DNA of 64,000 nt. Source: Gyrodactylus bullatarudis (Eukaryota; Platyhelminthes; Monogenea; Gyrodactylidea; Gyrodactylidae). Both the position numbers and the translations under genes were made by a program. The notes under the pieces are model-generated. The model was not told where the DNA came from. It searched no databases and worked only from the letters and a program-made list of their open reading frames with translations. The stretch is from NCBI GenBank assembly GCA_012064415.1, contig SSNU01000163.1, positions 1 through 64,000 of the forward strand. Reading direction: 5' to 3'. Positions 1-11,474 of the stretch are shown here, piece after piece. Position 1 is the first letter of the stretch. Every line of letters starts with the position of its first letter.

Positions 1-160
1 TAACTCGAAATTGTCTCTATTTTCGTTAACATAAGTGCCAATGATATTTAATGTTTCTTCTATCGGAATGTTTGGGAACAACGCATTGATATCTAGTGAT
101 ATCATTTGTCTTGATCCTACCTGGTAAAATTTGATTTTCAATATTTCATTGAAATAATTT
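1..160 (-). mobile_element. Penelope-like element reverse transcriptase fragment
   Basis: The minus strand stays open from about position 160 to the window edge. It reads a reverse transcriptase core segment containing SLDINALFPNIPIEETL, which is the Penelope-type form of the RT motif usually seen as FDVxSLFTNVPxxETL. The catalytic YxDD box would lie beyond the edge, so only a piece is visible. A stop bounds the frame upstream, so this is probably a 5'-truncated copy, as is common for Penelope-like elements. It lies just upstream of MND1 in the opposite orientation. The family call rests on motif memory, with no alignment run. Confidence 0.72.
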
Positions 161-229
161 CAAATCTTAGATTTCAATAATATAGAGATACCTGTGCTAG
201 TCTATTTAAAATTTAGAATTTCTAAATAA

Positions 230-942
230 ATGGGGAAAAAGGGATTGTCAGTAGAAGATAAAAGGACAAAAATTATTCAATTTTTCGATGAAAATGTATA
301 TTCGATAATTATGAGTTTAGAAAGCATGCTTTACTATGAAAGAATTGGAAACTAAATGTGCAAAAGAGAAAGGAATTAACTCAATGCAAATAAAAGATCT
401 CGTTATGAATATGGTATATGATGGGATTTTGAGTACTGATAAAGTTGGAGGATCTAATCTATTTTGGAAATTCAATACTGAGACAGCTGAAAAAGTAATT
501 ATCTTCAACTAAGTTTCCTCATATATAGTATGAAGAAAAAATTAAAAATTTGATGTCTGAAGCTGAAACACTCAACTGTGAAATTGCTAAAATGGAAAAA
601 GAACTAGAAAAAGCTAAACATGACAAGCAAATTTCTGTGAGTTTTGCCATTTTGATTTCTTTTAATTCAACTGTTTAGTCGGAAAGAGATGATTTACAGC
701 ATCAGTATGAGTTATTAATGAAAAGAGTAAAGAATCTAGAGAAAGAAGTCGAAGAGAAAAAGATTTACGATCCAGATTTGATCAAGAATACACAAGAATC
801 CATTGAAAAGTTAGAAAATCAAGTTAATGATTGGACTGATCGATTTTTTACTCTTAAATCTTGGTTAAAAGGAAAATTCTTCTTTGAAGAATCCCAGTTT
901 AATAAGCAATTTGATATCAAAGATGAAATAGATTATGTGTAA
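230..942 (+). CDS. MND1: Meiotic nuclear division protein 1 (Mnd1)
   Basis: Exons are 230-295, 321-494, 529-636 and 679-942, giving 203 aa; human MND1 is about 205 aa. In known systems MND1 pairs with HOP2 and stimulates DMC1/RAD51 strand exchange in meiosis. The N-terminus MGKKGLSVEDKRTKI, the winged-helix part with EKGINSMQIKDLV and SNLFWKF, the central coiled coil, and the C-terminus with FTLKSWLKGKF and a final IDYV all follow the family. The three introns are 25, 34 and 42 nt. All fall at phase 0 and each removes an in-frame stop or a frame break. The stop is only 55 bp before the next start codon on the same strand. Confidence 0.93.
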
Positions 943-997
943 AAAACTTTTATCAATGAATTTTTTCCATTTGAATATTGTAACTGTTTTGAATTAA

Positions 998-2686
998 ATG
1001 CTGAAGCTTTTATATTTTCTCTTTTTCTCCTATTCACCATTCGCCGGTGATAAGTTTTATTTGCTCAAGTTGAAGCAAAAACTCAAGCCTTCATTCATCC
1101 ACATCCAATATCCCTACATGAGTCCGTTCTCGGAAATGAATAATCCTATTTTTCGCAAAGGTGAAATGGGCTATTATCCAGAAATGGTTGATTTATTTCG
1201 AGAAATTGTTCACGTCTACTCAATAACCGGATCTGTAGAGTACTCGTTTAGCATTAACAAAACTATTGATTATCTTCTAAGGGGAGCTCAAGCCCAATAT
1301 GATAGCAATGAATATCTGAGTGGAGAGCTGCCCAGTTATCTAAAAAGAATATTTTCCCATGTAAGTTTCTATCTAATTGGAAATTCTAAAAGATCAAATA
1401 TCAGGAATTTAGAAGACTTAAAATTGACTATGGAAATTACTACAACGTCTTACAGGGATACCGACCACTTTTAATTTTTGCAGTCTTGGCAGATTCATTT
1501 TCATTCCGGAAAGACTTAGGATTAAAGATTGATAAGAAAATTGAATCTGACACATTCTATGGACCTGATCATTTGATTGCTAATTTTATGTATTACCTGT
1601 GCATAAAGTTTCCTAAAAAAGGAAAATTACCTCCTGGTGCATGTCCGAATCCATGCTTAAGCCATCCATGTACAAAAATTGAACATGCAATTCCATATTC
1701 TTGTAGAAAAAGCGGAGATTACATCCTATACACTGGCAATTACATTTGTGATTGTAAGCAAGGCTACAAATGGCTTGTCTACAAAGGGGAAAAATTAGAT
1801 CAGAAGAAACCATTGGAATCTGAAAGTGGACTATGTCGTTTGAGTATAAACTGTGGGGAATTCTGCAACTTGAATGGCACAAAAGAGTGCTTCTTTGGAA
1901 GTGGAATGCATTCCATCTATTGTCAATGCAAAGTTTGTCCTAAATCTCTATTTTAAAATAGGCTGGTTATTTTGGCGAGGATTGTAGTGAAAAGATAGAT
2001 TATTGTGAAAAATCCGATAATCTATATGATGGAAATTATTTGTGTCACGTCGATGCAGGAGGTACTTGCATCAGTCGTATTGAAGAAAAGAGATACTTCT
2101 GCAAGTAGGTCAAAGAGGTTATAATTAAAGATGTCCCGAGGGTTATCGTGCTGATGAGAGTATCCCCAGCCCAAATTGTCTATGGAAAATTTCTTCTTGT
2201 GACAACGTTATTTGTAAAAATGGACATTGTATGTCTTCATACTCGGGGAAGGTAACCATGATTAATTAATTTCTAAAGAATTTTTTTTGTAAATGCGAAG
2301 TAGGCTATAATGGATTGTACTGTGAAAGAAGAATTGGAGAGTGGGGACCATGGACAAGATGGTCCAGATGTGGTGGGAATTGTTCTAAATTGAGTTTAGA
2401 AAAAAGATATCGTACTAGAAAATGTCTCACTAACAACTGCGAAGACTCAACGATTCAGTTCAGTACGTGTCCTTTGTATATGTGTAAAATGTATTGGATT
2501 GAAGAATCTCGGATGGGAAAAAATCTGTACTTAATTCAAGAAGATTTAGATTTTAAGAGGTCTTGGAAATTCCTTGCAATCATCTATTTGTATTTCATAT
2601 TAGTGTTTATTGGATGCCTTCTGGTATCATACTTCTTACTACGATTATTACAAAGAAAAGTTTGCGAGTTTCTACAAGTTAAATAA
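998..2686 (+). CDS. EGF-like / thrombospondin type 1 single-pass membrane protein
   Basis: Exons are 998-1360, 1405-1932, 1962-2104, 2131-2251 and 2279-2686, giving 520 aa. A hydrophobic N-terminus looks like a signal peptide. It is followed by about 180 residues I do not recognise and then by cysteine-rich EGF-like modules (CDCKQGYKW, CQCKAGYFGEDC, CKCEVGYNGLYC). Next comes a TSP1 repeat with the W-W-W pattern WGPWTRWSRCGGNC, then a transmembrane helix near residues 485-510 and a short basic tail. It is probably a cell-surface or secreted-type adhesion protein. Introns are 44, 29, 26 and 27 nt. The start is uncertain because the putative signal peptide is encoded by a pyrimidine-rich stretch that could instead be a splice acceptor tract. 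The function is unknown. Confidence 0.8.
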
Positions 2687-2898
2687 ATACTAATTTGATA
2701 CTAAATTACCTTATGAATTCAGACTCAATTTGAGAAATCTTGAAATTAATTTAATTAAATTTGAAATTTATTATCAAATTGCCTCCAGCAACTAGTCTAA
2801 ACACCAATTATAATAATTAGTTATTTGTTTGAGCTAATTAAAATAAATTGTACTATTTTTACCTCCAAAACAACTTTGGTTACATTTAGTTAACTACG
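2687..2898. other. Short intergenic region upstream of the NHERF-like gene
   Basis: AT-rich and without open frames. It must hold the 3' end of the EGF/TSP1 gene and the promoter of the PDZ gene. No TATA box or poly(A) signal stands out with confidence. Confidence 0.4.
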
Positions 2899-5800
2899 AT
2901 GGAATTGAAACCAAGACTTTGTACACTTTATAAATGGGATGCAAACGAGGGTTATGGATTTAGTCTTAAAGCTGAAAAAGGAAAAGTCGGACAATTCATC
3001 AAAGATGTCGATCTTTATTCTCCAGCACATTTTGGAGGATTAAAGGATGATGATTTTCTAGTCGAAGTCAACGGATCGAATATATGTAATTATTAAAACT
3101 CAAATTTCGTTCTGAATTCTTAAAAAGTATTAATTATTTCAAGTACGAGACACTCATGCGGATGTAGTGAAAAAAATCAAAAAGCACAATGATCGTGTTA
3201 CAATGCTTGTCCTTGATCCTAAATCAAGAGAATTTTATGATTCCAAGTCAGTTGCAGTCACTTCCAAGTTACCAGAAGTTATGATCATCACTTGTCCGAA
3301 ATCACCACCAAAACCTGGTGAGTTTTATCTTCATTTTGATACTCTGTCTGTACGTTTACAAAAATGATGAAGATAAAATTGTTTCATATCGAATTTCAGA
3401 TAAAATTCAAGTGAGTTTACCTCTATCACAATAAAATATACAAGTTTTTTTCTTATTTTTGGCAACTGTCAATTTTGTAATCGTTAAATGCAATCGTTTT
3501 AAACAATTTCCATTTTCTGCTTATTCTCTTACTCTACTAGATTTGCTACATTTTACTATAATAAAATCAATAAAAATGGTATATTAATATACCTATAGAA
3601 ATCTTATTTAGCATAAATTCAAAACTTCTTCCTGATCTTCTACCTTTGATTTGGTATTTGATATTTTTCGTAGCCACTATCAAATAATTAATTACATGCA
3701 TGGAATTTCTTAATCCATTCGTTTGGGTTCATCATAACTTTTTGGACTTTGAAAAGAATGAAAAAATTCATTTGTCTGTCTATCTTTTCTTGTTTTTTTT
3801 CTTCAATTACACCTGATTCTATATCCTCTGATGTCTTTATAATACAGCTTTCTCTAAATTTGCACTCTTAAACCTTGATCAGTTAGCTTGACTCGAAATG
3901 TGGCCCATAACCCAAAGAAAGGTGAAAAGAAATTAATTTTTTTACCTGAAGTGTACTCCTAAGTGTTTCTACAGTTGGGTTGCAGCTACACCACGAATTG
4001 TGGCATTTACCAAAGTCAACAAAATCAAGCGCTATCAATACAGGTCTATATAAATCAGGTACCGGGTGTAGAGAGAATCTTTTTGATTAAAATTTACATA
4101 CATCTATGTATGTATATGAAAGAAACAACAAGTACAATGAATTGCTAAATGTAAATTCAATTTTTCTCTAAACTATCTTTTATATCTTTTTCTTAGAAAA
4201 TATTTTTCTACAATTTTATTAACGGCAAATTTTGAATGACAGTCTACTTGAAATTAACCTTATGAAATAAAAAGAATCATTATTGATCCCCGGTTGAGTT
4301 TTGTGTAATACGATCGCCTCGAGTTGATTCATTTGATTGAACTGACGGAAACACAATTTATCATGAGAGCCCGATTGAGTCTATCTTTCCTACTAGCTTT
4401 TATAAGATATAATTCAAATAATTTTCTGTCTTTTAGCCTCAATTATTGTTATTCTAATTACATAATATTTAATATATATACAAATGTATACACATTTCTA
4501 TAGTCTAAATTAAAATTTTATCTGTCATTTGACTTGGTTTCAGCAAGAGACTAAGAGTTTAGATTTACCTGAAAAGGTAGAAGAAGAAAAAGGGGAGCTA
4601 AAACGAGATATTGTAAAGACGCCGGATAGTGAACCGCAACAGGTTGTAAGAGAGATAATCTCTCAGCCTGATGAAAAGAATGATCGTAAGGAGAGCCTTC
4701 CACTTTCGGTATGTGATAGCTATGATGATCATTCCCGTTTTTGTGATTCATTCAAAATTACCCACACACACTCAATCCATTTTCACATGATGAGTAATAG
4801 TCACATTAGTTCGTCACATGTTATCGTTATAAAATTCTTGGTGTATTTCAAATTTATTCATTTAGGTGGATATTTTTAAACAAGTTACAAGTAGTTTTTT
4901 AAAAAGATATTTCGTTCAAATTTTCGATGAATTACTCATCAGGGAGTTTTACGACAAAAAGTTCATACTTACAGAATTCTTGATATTTTCATTTTTCACA
5001 ACTTGAGAAATAATTTCAAGATCCAAATTGTATCCTTTTTAATGATACAAATTTCTACATTCATCCATATTTATGCCGACGTTCTCGTGTTCCTAGGTGT
5101 TCTAAGTGTAGCGAACGAATCTCCATCTGATAAACTTACCAAGACAGCAAACAGTTTTCTACGCATACAGAAGTAAACATTCATACTTCCTTATGAATTT
5201 AAAAGTCTAATAATATAAAGTATGAACTAATTACATATTATAATCGATAGTTAATTCACTCTCTTACTAACCGTGGCTTGAATGAAATTTAAATTTCAAG
5301 TGCCTAGAAAAATAGTATTTTTTGTTCACTATGGAATTCGCTCTAATATAATACCCAACTTAAATAATTATCGGATTCAGTAAATAATAGAGATGTAACG
5401 GGTTTTGACCTTTTTTTTAAATCAAAGTTTTCTGTGAAATTTGCACACATAATTTTGATAACAATGATGTGTGAGATCTGAAATAACTGAAAATTCGTTT
5501 GTTATCCCATGCATAGTCGTGCATTGCCCATTTTCCCAAAACTTTCTTGTAGGTGTAGTGGAATAACAAAATTTAACAAAAATTATTCTATTACTATTTT
5601 CATTGAAAAAAAACCTTGAAGCCTTATTAGCGAAAAAGATATTCGAAATTTTAGTGAAAACGTAGTAAAAATTCATTGAAAATCTAGCGGCATTTTTAAA
5701 AAAGTCTGATCTTTAAACTTGATTATTATCACAGACAAGCATTTTTATATACTTGATCTAATATAAAATAATGTTTAGAATTCATAGTATTATCATTTGA

Positions 5801-7877
5801 GTACGGTTTAAAATACAGGATGAAAAATTTATTACACCTCTGTACCAAATAATGATCTAAAATTAGTTTTATAATAAAAAAATCAAACGTTTGAATGACC
5901 GATGGCTGAGAATTTTGACCTAAGTTTCAATAGATTTTATTTTAAATTATTATTTTTTATTGAAAATTAGTTCTAGAAAAAGAGGTTTATCTGCATTTTC
6001 GATTCAAGAATCCTTCCATAGAATAAACGCGCCAAGATGCACGGATTTTTCTATTTTTGATAGAAAAAAATACTCTGAATAAAAATCAGAATAGATCAAA
6101 ATTAATATTTCTGGATTTATAATACAATCGGAATTATCCATTAATTGGCAAGGAGCCACTCTTAGATTGAGGAGGATTTTTGTCGGTCTTTCAACCAAGG
6201 TTAAAAGTTATAAGCTTATGAGAATAACACTACTCTCTGATTTGGCTAAAGTCTCTTTCAATCGCTCCAAGCAATATTGACTAAACCAATTCAATATGTT
6301 GATATGAATTTAAATTTCATAAATTCAGTGATTGAATATTCAAGAGGATTTTTTTAGATCAACAACATCATCATCAGATACTCCGAATGGAAATCATCCC
6401 TTCGGTGTATCAACCAAAATTCGCACAATTAAAATTCCCATTACAAAATTCATTAAAGTTTCCATTTCACGTTATATGTATTTGTAGATCATAAAACTTT
6501 TTACAATGAAAAGTGTACTATTTTAAAGCCCATATCAACACTGAATAAATCGATAAATCATTTTTTTTACTCAAGACATGCCAAGACATGTAAAATATCT
6601 GAGTCTATTGAATCGTACAATACAACAAGCCTGACCAATAGAAAGAAACTTTTATACTTTTTTCGTTCGCATGCATGAAAATTTTATATTCCGATTATGA
6701 AGAAAATATAGTCATTTTACGAACAATTTAATTTAGACAAAAATATTGAACTGTAGTTTCTCGTTTATTTTTCTTTCACCAATACACTACTGTTTGGTTG
6801 CCAATCAAAATAACTTTCTTTCAAATCCCAAAAAGGTAAACTCTTTCATCATAGAACAAATACACAACCCCCATTTAAATATTTTTCATTCATAGATGGA
6901 ATAAAAACTTTTTAATTGAGAAATTGTATATGTTAACTGAGTAATTGTTATGGAGATTGATTCAAAATTTTATCCAATCATTTTGTCTAGTTGACTAAAC
7001 CAACAAGAAAACAAAAAGTTACAGTATGTTTATGCAACTGTCTCATTATTTAACCATGATGATAAATGAACACAAAAAATTAATTTGATTTCATTTTTAA
7101 ATTTGCATTGTATTCCAACGTTTAAAATCTCATCATATCAAATTAACCATGTCCAAAGATGGGACTTTGATCATAATAAAATACTACAGTAACCTTCTCT
7201 TAATTATGCTCGATTCATTTGAGAAATCTTACCTTGCTTATAAAAAGGATAAAAGGTTATTTCATCAATATAAATTGTTGTAACAATCTGAGTTTAAACT
7301 CTTTCATTTATTTCTTCTTTCATAATTCTCGTAGTGTCGTAGTCATGATTTTTCGTCCTCTTTTTTTTGCATTACGTTTACATAATCATTCCCTTGAAAG
7401 GCGGTCATGATTGAATGAAGAATGTTTGTTCTCAAAAATTGGAAAAATAAGAGAGTCGCGAATGAGCACATTTATCTCAACTATCCCACACAGTCTTTAA
7501 CACAATCTTTCCCACACTTTTGTAATAAAACAAATTATTTGTATTTTTCCTTGAAATAGATCGAGGAAACCACTAACCTAGATGAAAACAATGATTATGA
7601 TCAGACTCAGCCAGAGCAGTTCATCCTTGATGATCATGAAGGTCAGTACAAGAGGAACGATTATCCCGACAGTGCATACAATCAGTCTGGTGAAGTTCAA
7701 GACTGGAGAAATTCTCCAAACCTCGAGAAGGAGAACCAAAATATCCTCGTCAATGATCCGTTTAGTATGTCGGTTGAGGAGATTCGTAGTCGCATTTCCA
7801 AGGGTAACAAGAGAAAGGAGATTAAAAAAACTACAAAAAGTTTCAAAGAGCGCACTGAATATTTTGAACAGCTTTAG
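2899..7877 (+). CDS. NHERF/Sip1-like PDZ scaffold protein with ERM-binding tail
   Basis: Exons are 2899-3085, 3144-3317, an 11-nt candidate 3400-3410, 4544-4708 and 7560-7877, giving 284 aa. NHERF proteins tether membrane transporters and receptors to ezrin/radixin/moesin and cortical actin. The PDZ domain is near the N-terminus (PRLCTLYKWDANEGYGFSL with the GYGF ligand loop, then VEVNG). A polar linker follows. The C-terminal MSVEEIRSRI and the basic FKERTEYFEQL resemble the ERM-binding tail of NHERF1 and fly Sip1. Vertebrate NHERF1 has two PDZ domains, and only one is found here. The 11-nt exon is needed to restore frame and has AG/GTGAGT sites, but it is the weakest part. Introns of 1.1 and 2.9 kb contrast with the 58-nt first intron. 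Confidence 0.83.
3411..4543 (+). other. NHERF-like gene intron, 1.1 kb
   Basis: AT-rich and non-coding. I found no second PDZ exon and no recognisable repeat in it. Confidence 0.5.
4709..7559 (+). other. NHERF-like gene intron, 2.9 kb
   Basis: AT-rich, with only short chance frames on both strands. No transposon termini or RNA gene were recognised. Confidence 0.5.
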
Positions 7878-8648
7878 TCATACATTAATTAATGGAATTA
7901 AAGAATTTCATTTAAAAAAAAAGAAGAAGAAAAAGATACAAGCCAACACAATCATTATTTTCTTTTCAAATAAAGTTCAAGTATTAAACCAAAGAATTCC
8001 ACAAGAACAAAATTCATTCGAATAGAACACTGATTCATTGCTCCTTAATTTAGAGATTATTGTTATTGACTACAGTTAGAAAAACGATCATGAAATAAAA
8101 TTTTATACAATTCAAAATATTTATATTTCCTATTTACTCAGAAGTAGATACATGGAGAAATGTTCAATTTTATTAGGTGATGATAAAGTAACTATTAAAG
8201 TTTGAAAAATTGTAGAATTCGAGAGAATTTATTTATTTATTCAATGAAAAATTTTGTAAGAAATTAGGCCGCTGTGAGACTTTTTGAGTGGAACACACAT
8301 TTAGCTATATAATTCTTGTAAATAAGTATCAGGATCTAAAAGTCAAAATAAAAGCATTATTTATAATTGAATAAAACTTATTCTTCAGATGAAGATCGAA
8401 TAGATAAATTTCGTTATTCACATTCTTATCTTTTGAGAGTATTGTGTGAAAGAAGCTTCTCATATGAAAAATTTAATCTCTGTTGTATGTGATTTTCAAG
8501 GTTTTTATTACTCTGATAGAAACAGCAATCAAGGACGATAATTTAAAATTACTTTTATAACTTTGTTGATATTCTTTTCTGAATCAAATATACTTGAGCA
8601 GAGCTCATTAAGCAACTTTAGTTTAAACTTACCAAAGGTTGAACTTAT
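7878..8648. other. Intergenic region between convergent NHERF-like and SelW-like genes
   Basis: Holds both 3' untranslated regions. An AATAAA poly(A) signal for the plus-strand gene lies at 7969-7974. Nothing else is recognised. Confidence 0.5.
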
Positions 8649-9068
8649 TCATTTTTCTTCCTCCTTTAGAAAATGGTCTACTTTGTCGAAAATCTTTTGG
8701 GCTTTTGGCATTTCGTCAATAAATCCATCTCCGTTCTATTTGCAAAAGTGATAAAATCTAAAACTCTACCTTTTTTGAATGTACAAGAACATCATTTACA
8801 AAAACTTCAAAGTATTCTTCTCCGTCTTGAACTGGTTTTGCAACCTTTTGATAAAATAAAAAAAATAAACTTACAATTTCTACTTTATCCCCATATCTCA
8901 CGTTGAGACCATGTTTCAATCGACGAAACTAAGTGCAAATATTAATGTAAAAATTACCCTGTGAGCATAATTACAATTGCCACTGTAAAAAGTAAGAGAT
9001 TATAAAGATTAAATTGATTTTATTAAGCATTAAACTTGCAAGAATTCAGCTCTGATAGAAACGGTCAT
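8649..9068 (-). CDS. Selenoprotein W family protein, cysteine form
   Basis: Exons in reading order are 9068-9040, 8982-8958, 8928-8875, 8844-8770 and 8735-8649, giving 89 aa; mammalian SELENOW is 87 aa. SelW/Rdx proteins are small thioredoxin-fold redox proteins, usually with CxxU or CxxC on the first loop. Here the corresponding loop reads EFFGNCNY: Cys occupies the selenocysteine position and Phe replaces the first Cys. The C-terminal half matches the family closely (EEYFEVFVNDVLVHSKK, then NGDGFIDE). Introns are 57, 29, 30 and 34 nt. The first uses a GC-AG donor (GCAAGT), and the second exon is only 25 nt. All phases agree. The start ATG lies 200 bp from the divergent TMEM104 start. Confidence 0.82.
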
Positions 9069-9268
9069 GTCTATCTGGTGTCTTTTATGTATGACACTTG
9101 TGTTTAACTCTGAATTTGATTATTTGCCCTTAAAAGATTATAACAAAAGTATTTTATTCCTAAATTTATTGCTTGTTTTAGCATGTAGACGATTCAGTTC
9201 CAAATTATAATAAATTAATTACTATTTTTTAGATTTCCAGTTAGACAAATCCCCCTTAAATATCTACT
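9069..9268. promoter_or_regulatory. Divergent promoter region, SelW-like and TMEM104
   Basis: The 200 bp between the two divergent start codons must contain the start-proximal sequence of both genes. This is inferred from gene layout; no core promoter motif was identified. Confidence 0.4.
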
Positions 9269-10915
9269 ATGATGAATAGTGGTGGTACCTATTCAAAAAT
9301 AGTTAGATTAATCTCTTAATTATTTCTTAGATTGGTGCTATTTATGTATTCAACCTCATAGTTGGAACTGGTTCTCTTGCTATTCCCAAGTCATTCCTCG
9401 AAAGTGGTTATATTCTTGGTAGTTTAGGCCTGCTTGGAATGGCGTTTTTAAGGTATTTCTAGTTCCCTTCAAGATTCAGCTTCATAACTGTGACTTACTT
9501 GATTGAAACAATGTCAATACTAAATGCTTATCGGCACATAAAATATCAAACTGTAATTTTTATTTTAAATTAATTTAAGGAATTAAGTGATGAAAATAGA
9601 CTTCTATCCGATCATTCTATCCCTTTTCGATTGTATGAAAAAATAGAAATGGTAATTCTGTTACAAGTTTATTCACATTCTTTAGCTGGATATGGTAAAA
9701 TCTCTATACGGAAAAATTGTTACGTTCTTGTTCTTATTGAATATCACGATTTATCTCTACGGTGATATAGCTATTTATTCTGCAATTGTAGCCAAAAGCT
9801 TTCGCAACATGATGTGGTAATTTTCATATTTCTTTAAACACAAATATTCTAGTGATCCTACTTTGGTTAACTCAACTAGCGGGGGTAAATTCCAGCACTT
9901 TCTTCAACTAATGCTTTCATCATCTTCTGATAATGATGCCCTGTGTTGGTCGATTTCTACTCTAACTAGAATTAATGTTTACAGAATATTCTTGGTTGCT
10001 TTTCTCGTTGTTATATTTCCCACCTATCTCTTTCGGGCAAATTGGATCCAATTAACAGCTTCAATATACCGATGGATTTCCTTATTTACAATGATCATCT
10101 TGGCATTTATAAGAATATTTTACCTACACCAAGACCCACCACAAATACTTGATCCAATTCCACATCCAAAACCGTTCCTCTTTAAAGGAATTTTGAGTCT
10201 GGTTGGAATTCTCATCTATAGCTTTATGTGCCATCATTCTCTACCTGGAATAATTACACCCATTCGCAATAATCATAAAGATTTAATCTTGAAATTTTTC
10301 ACTCCCATCTACCTAGTCATATTATGCCTGTATTTTCTTTTGTCTATTAGTGCAGTTTTTGCATTCAATTCAATTGAAGATTTTTACACTTTGAACTTTA
10401 TACCGGAAGATTTGTCAAAGGTTTCAACATTTATGAAAATTATTGATTATTTCTTGGTAGTCTACCCAGTTGTTGCTGTAACCTCTAATTTCTCCATTAT
10501 GAGTAATACACTCAGTGAAAACTTGATGACAATTATTCCATATAAAAATTCCAATGAAAAAGTCAACAAGCTTCTATACGGCCTTTTGGCCATCATTCCT
10601 GGCATCCTCATAGCCATGACAACAAGTGATATTGAATTTCTTGTAAGTTTCACAGGGGCCTTTGCTGGCTCCGGCATTCAGTACATATTTCCAGTCCTAG
10701 TTATATACAAGGCTAAACAATTACGACAATCAGAAGTGTTCCAGGAATGGGAAAAAAAGGTTGAAGAAGAGCCAGACTTGTCCCTTTCAAGTATTGAGTA
10801 TCATAAATCGAAATTCACATCTAAACTATGGTATATTGGACTATTAATCTGGTCTCTTATGGGAGTTGTTATGATTCTCACAAAGAAAATTATGGAACTT
10901 GTCCAAAAGAGTTGA
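9269..10915 (+). CDS. TMEM104: Transmembrane protein 104 (amino acid transporter fold)
   Basis: Exons are 9269-9301, 9331-9452, 9474-9552, 9580-9651, 9686-9816 and 9853-10915, giving 499 aa; human TMEM104 is about 496 aa. It is a polytopic membrane protein of the amino acid/auxin permease superfamily, with no firmly known substrate. Matching landmarks in order are YVFNLIVGTGSLAIPKSF (TM1), SFITVTYLIETM, YLYGDIAIYSA, FMCHHSLPGIITPI, EDFYTLNF and FTGAFAGSGIQYIFP. Introns are 29, 21, 27, 34 and 36 nt. The 21-nt intron (9453-9473) is a multiple of three but contains an in-frame TAG, so it has to be removed. The first intron has an unusual GTTAGA donor. An AATAAA lies at 10955-10960. Confidence 0.93.
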
Positions 10916-11474
10916 CCATCTTTGATTGAAAATTTTATAAATTCTCTTCTATATAATAAAGTTATCACTTGCTAGTAATTTTGCAAATCTTTCAATTAAT
11001 AATTTCCCGAAATCTTATATATTTCCTAAAGAGTAAACATTTTAGATCAAAAGAGGAGGTCGAAATAGGACATGAAGACTATTTCATGCAGATCTTATCG
11101 AACAGCTTTACTTTTCCCGCAACCTAATACACCATATTCAGGTGAGACATTGAAGAAATTAATCAATAGTTAAATTACTTTTTATTCAATTTTTACAATA
11201 GAGTCTTTTGAGTCAAAAGTTTTGACCAAGTCTTCTTAAAACCTCATAAAATGCTCGCTTGTCTTTTGCAATGAATGAAAGTCCATATTCCTCTGTAAAT
11301 ATATATATATATGTAGTTATTCTTTTCTGACCGATTCATTCATTGTATAAATAAAGCTTGGCGCTTAGATCTTTGGAGGGGGAGAGGAGGATCAATAAAA
11401 TACACAATAAAGTCAAAAAATTTCAGAAAAAAAACAGTTCACAATTTAGTCATGATGATAGTGATGTAAAACTC
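10916..11474. other. Convergent intergenic region, TMEM104 and perlecan-like gene
   Basis: Contains the TMEM104 poly(A) signal and a short (AT)n run near 11298-11312. No gene or transposon was recognised. Nothing here could supply laminin-type exons to the minus-strand gene that ends at 11475. Confidence 0.5.

Noticed and set aside
1447..1483. Possible 37-nt intron in the EGF/TSP1 gene starting at GTCTTA
   Set aside because: The phases do not match. The GTAAGT donor at 1361 with the acceptor at 1404 gives a continuous frame through this segment.
7582..8025. Open frame of 147 codons on the plus strand
   Set aside because: It overlaps the last NHERF-like exon in the wrong frame. The adjacent frame gives an acidic linker and a proper ERM-binding tail.
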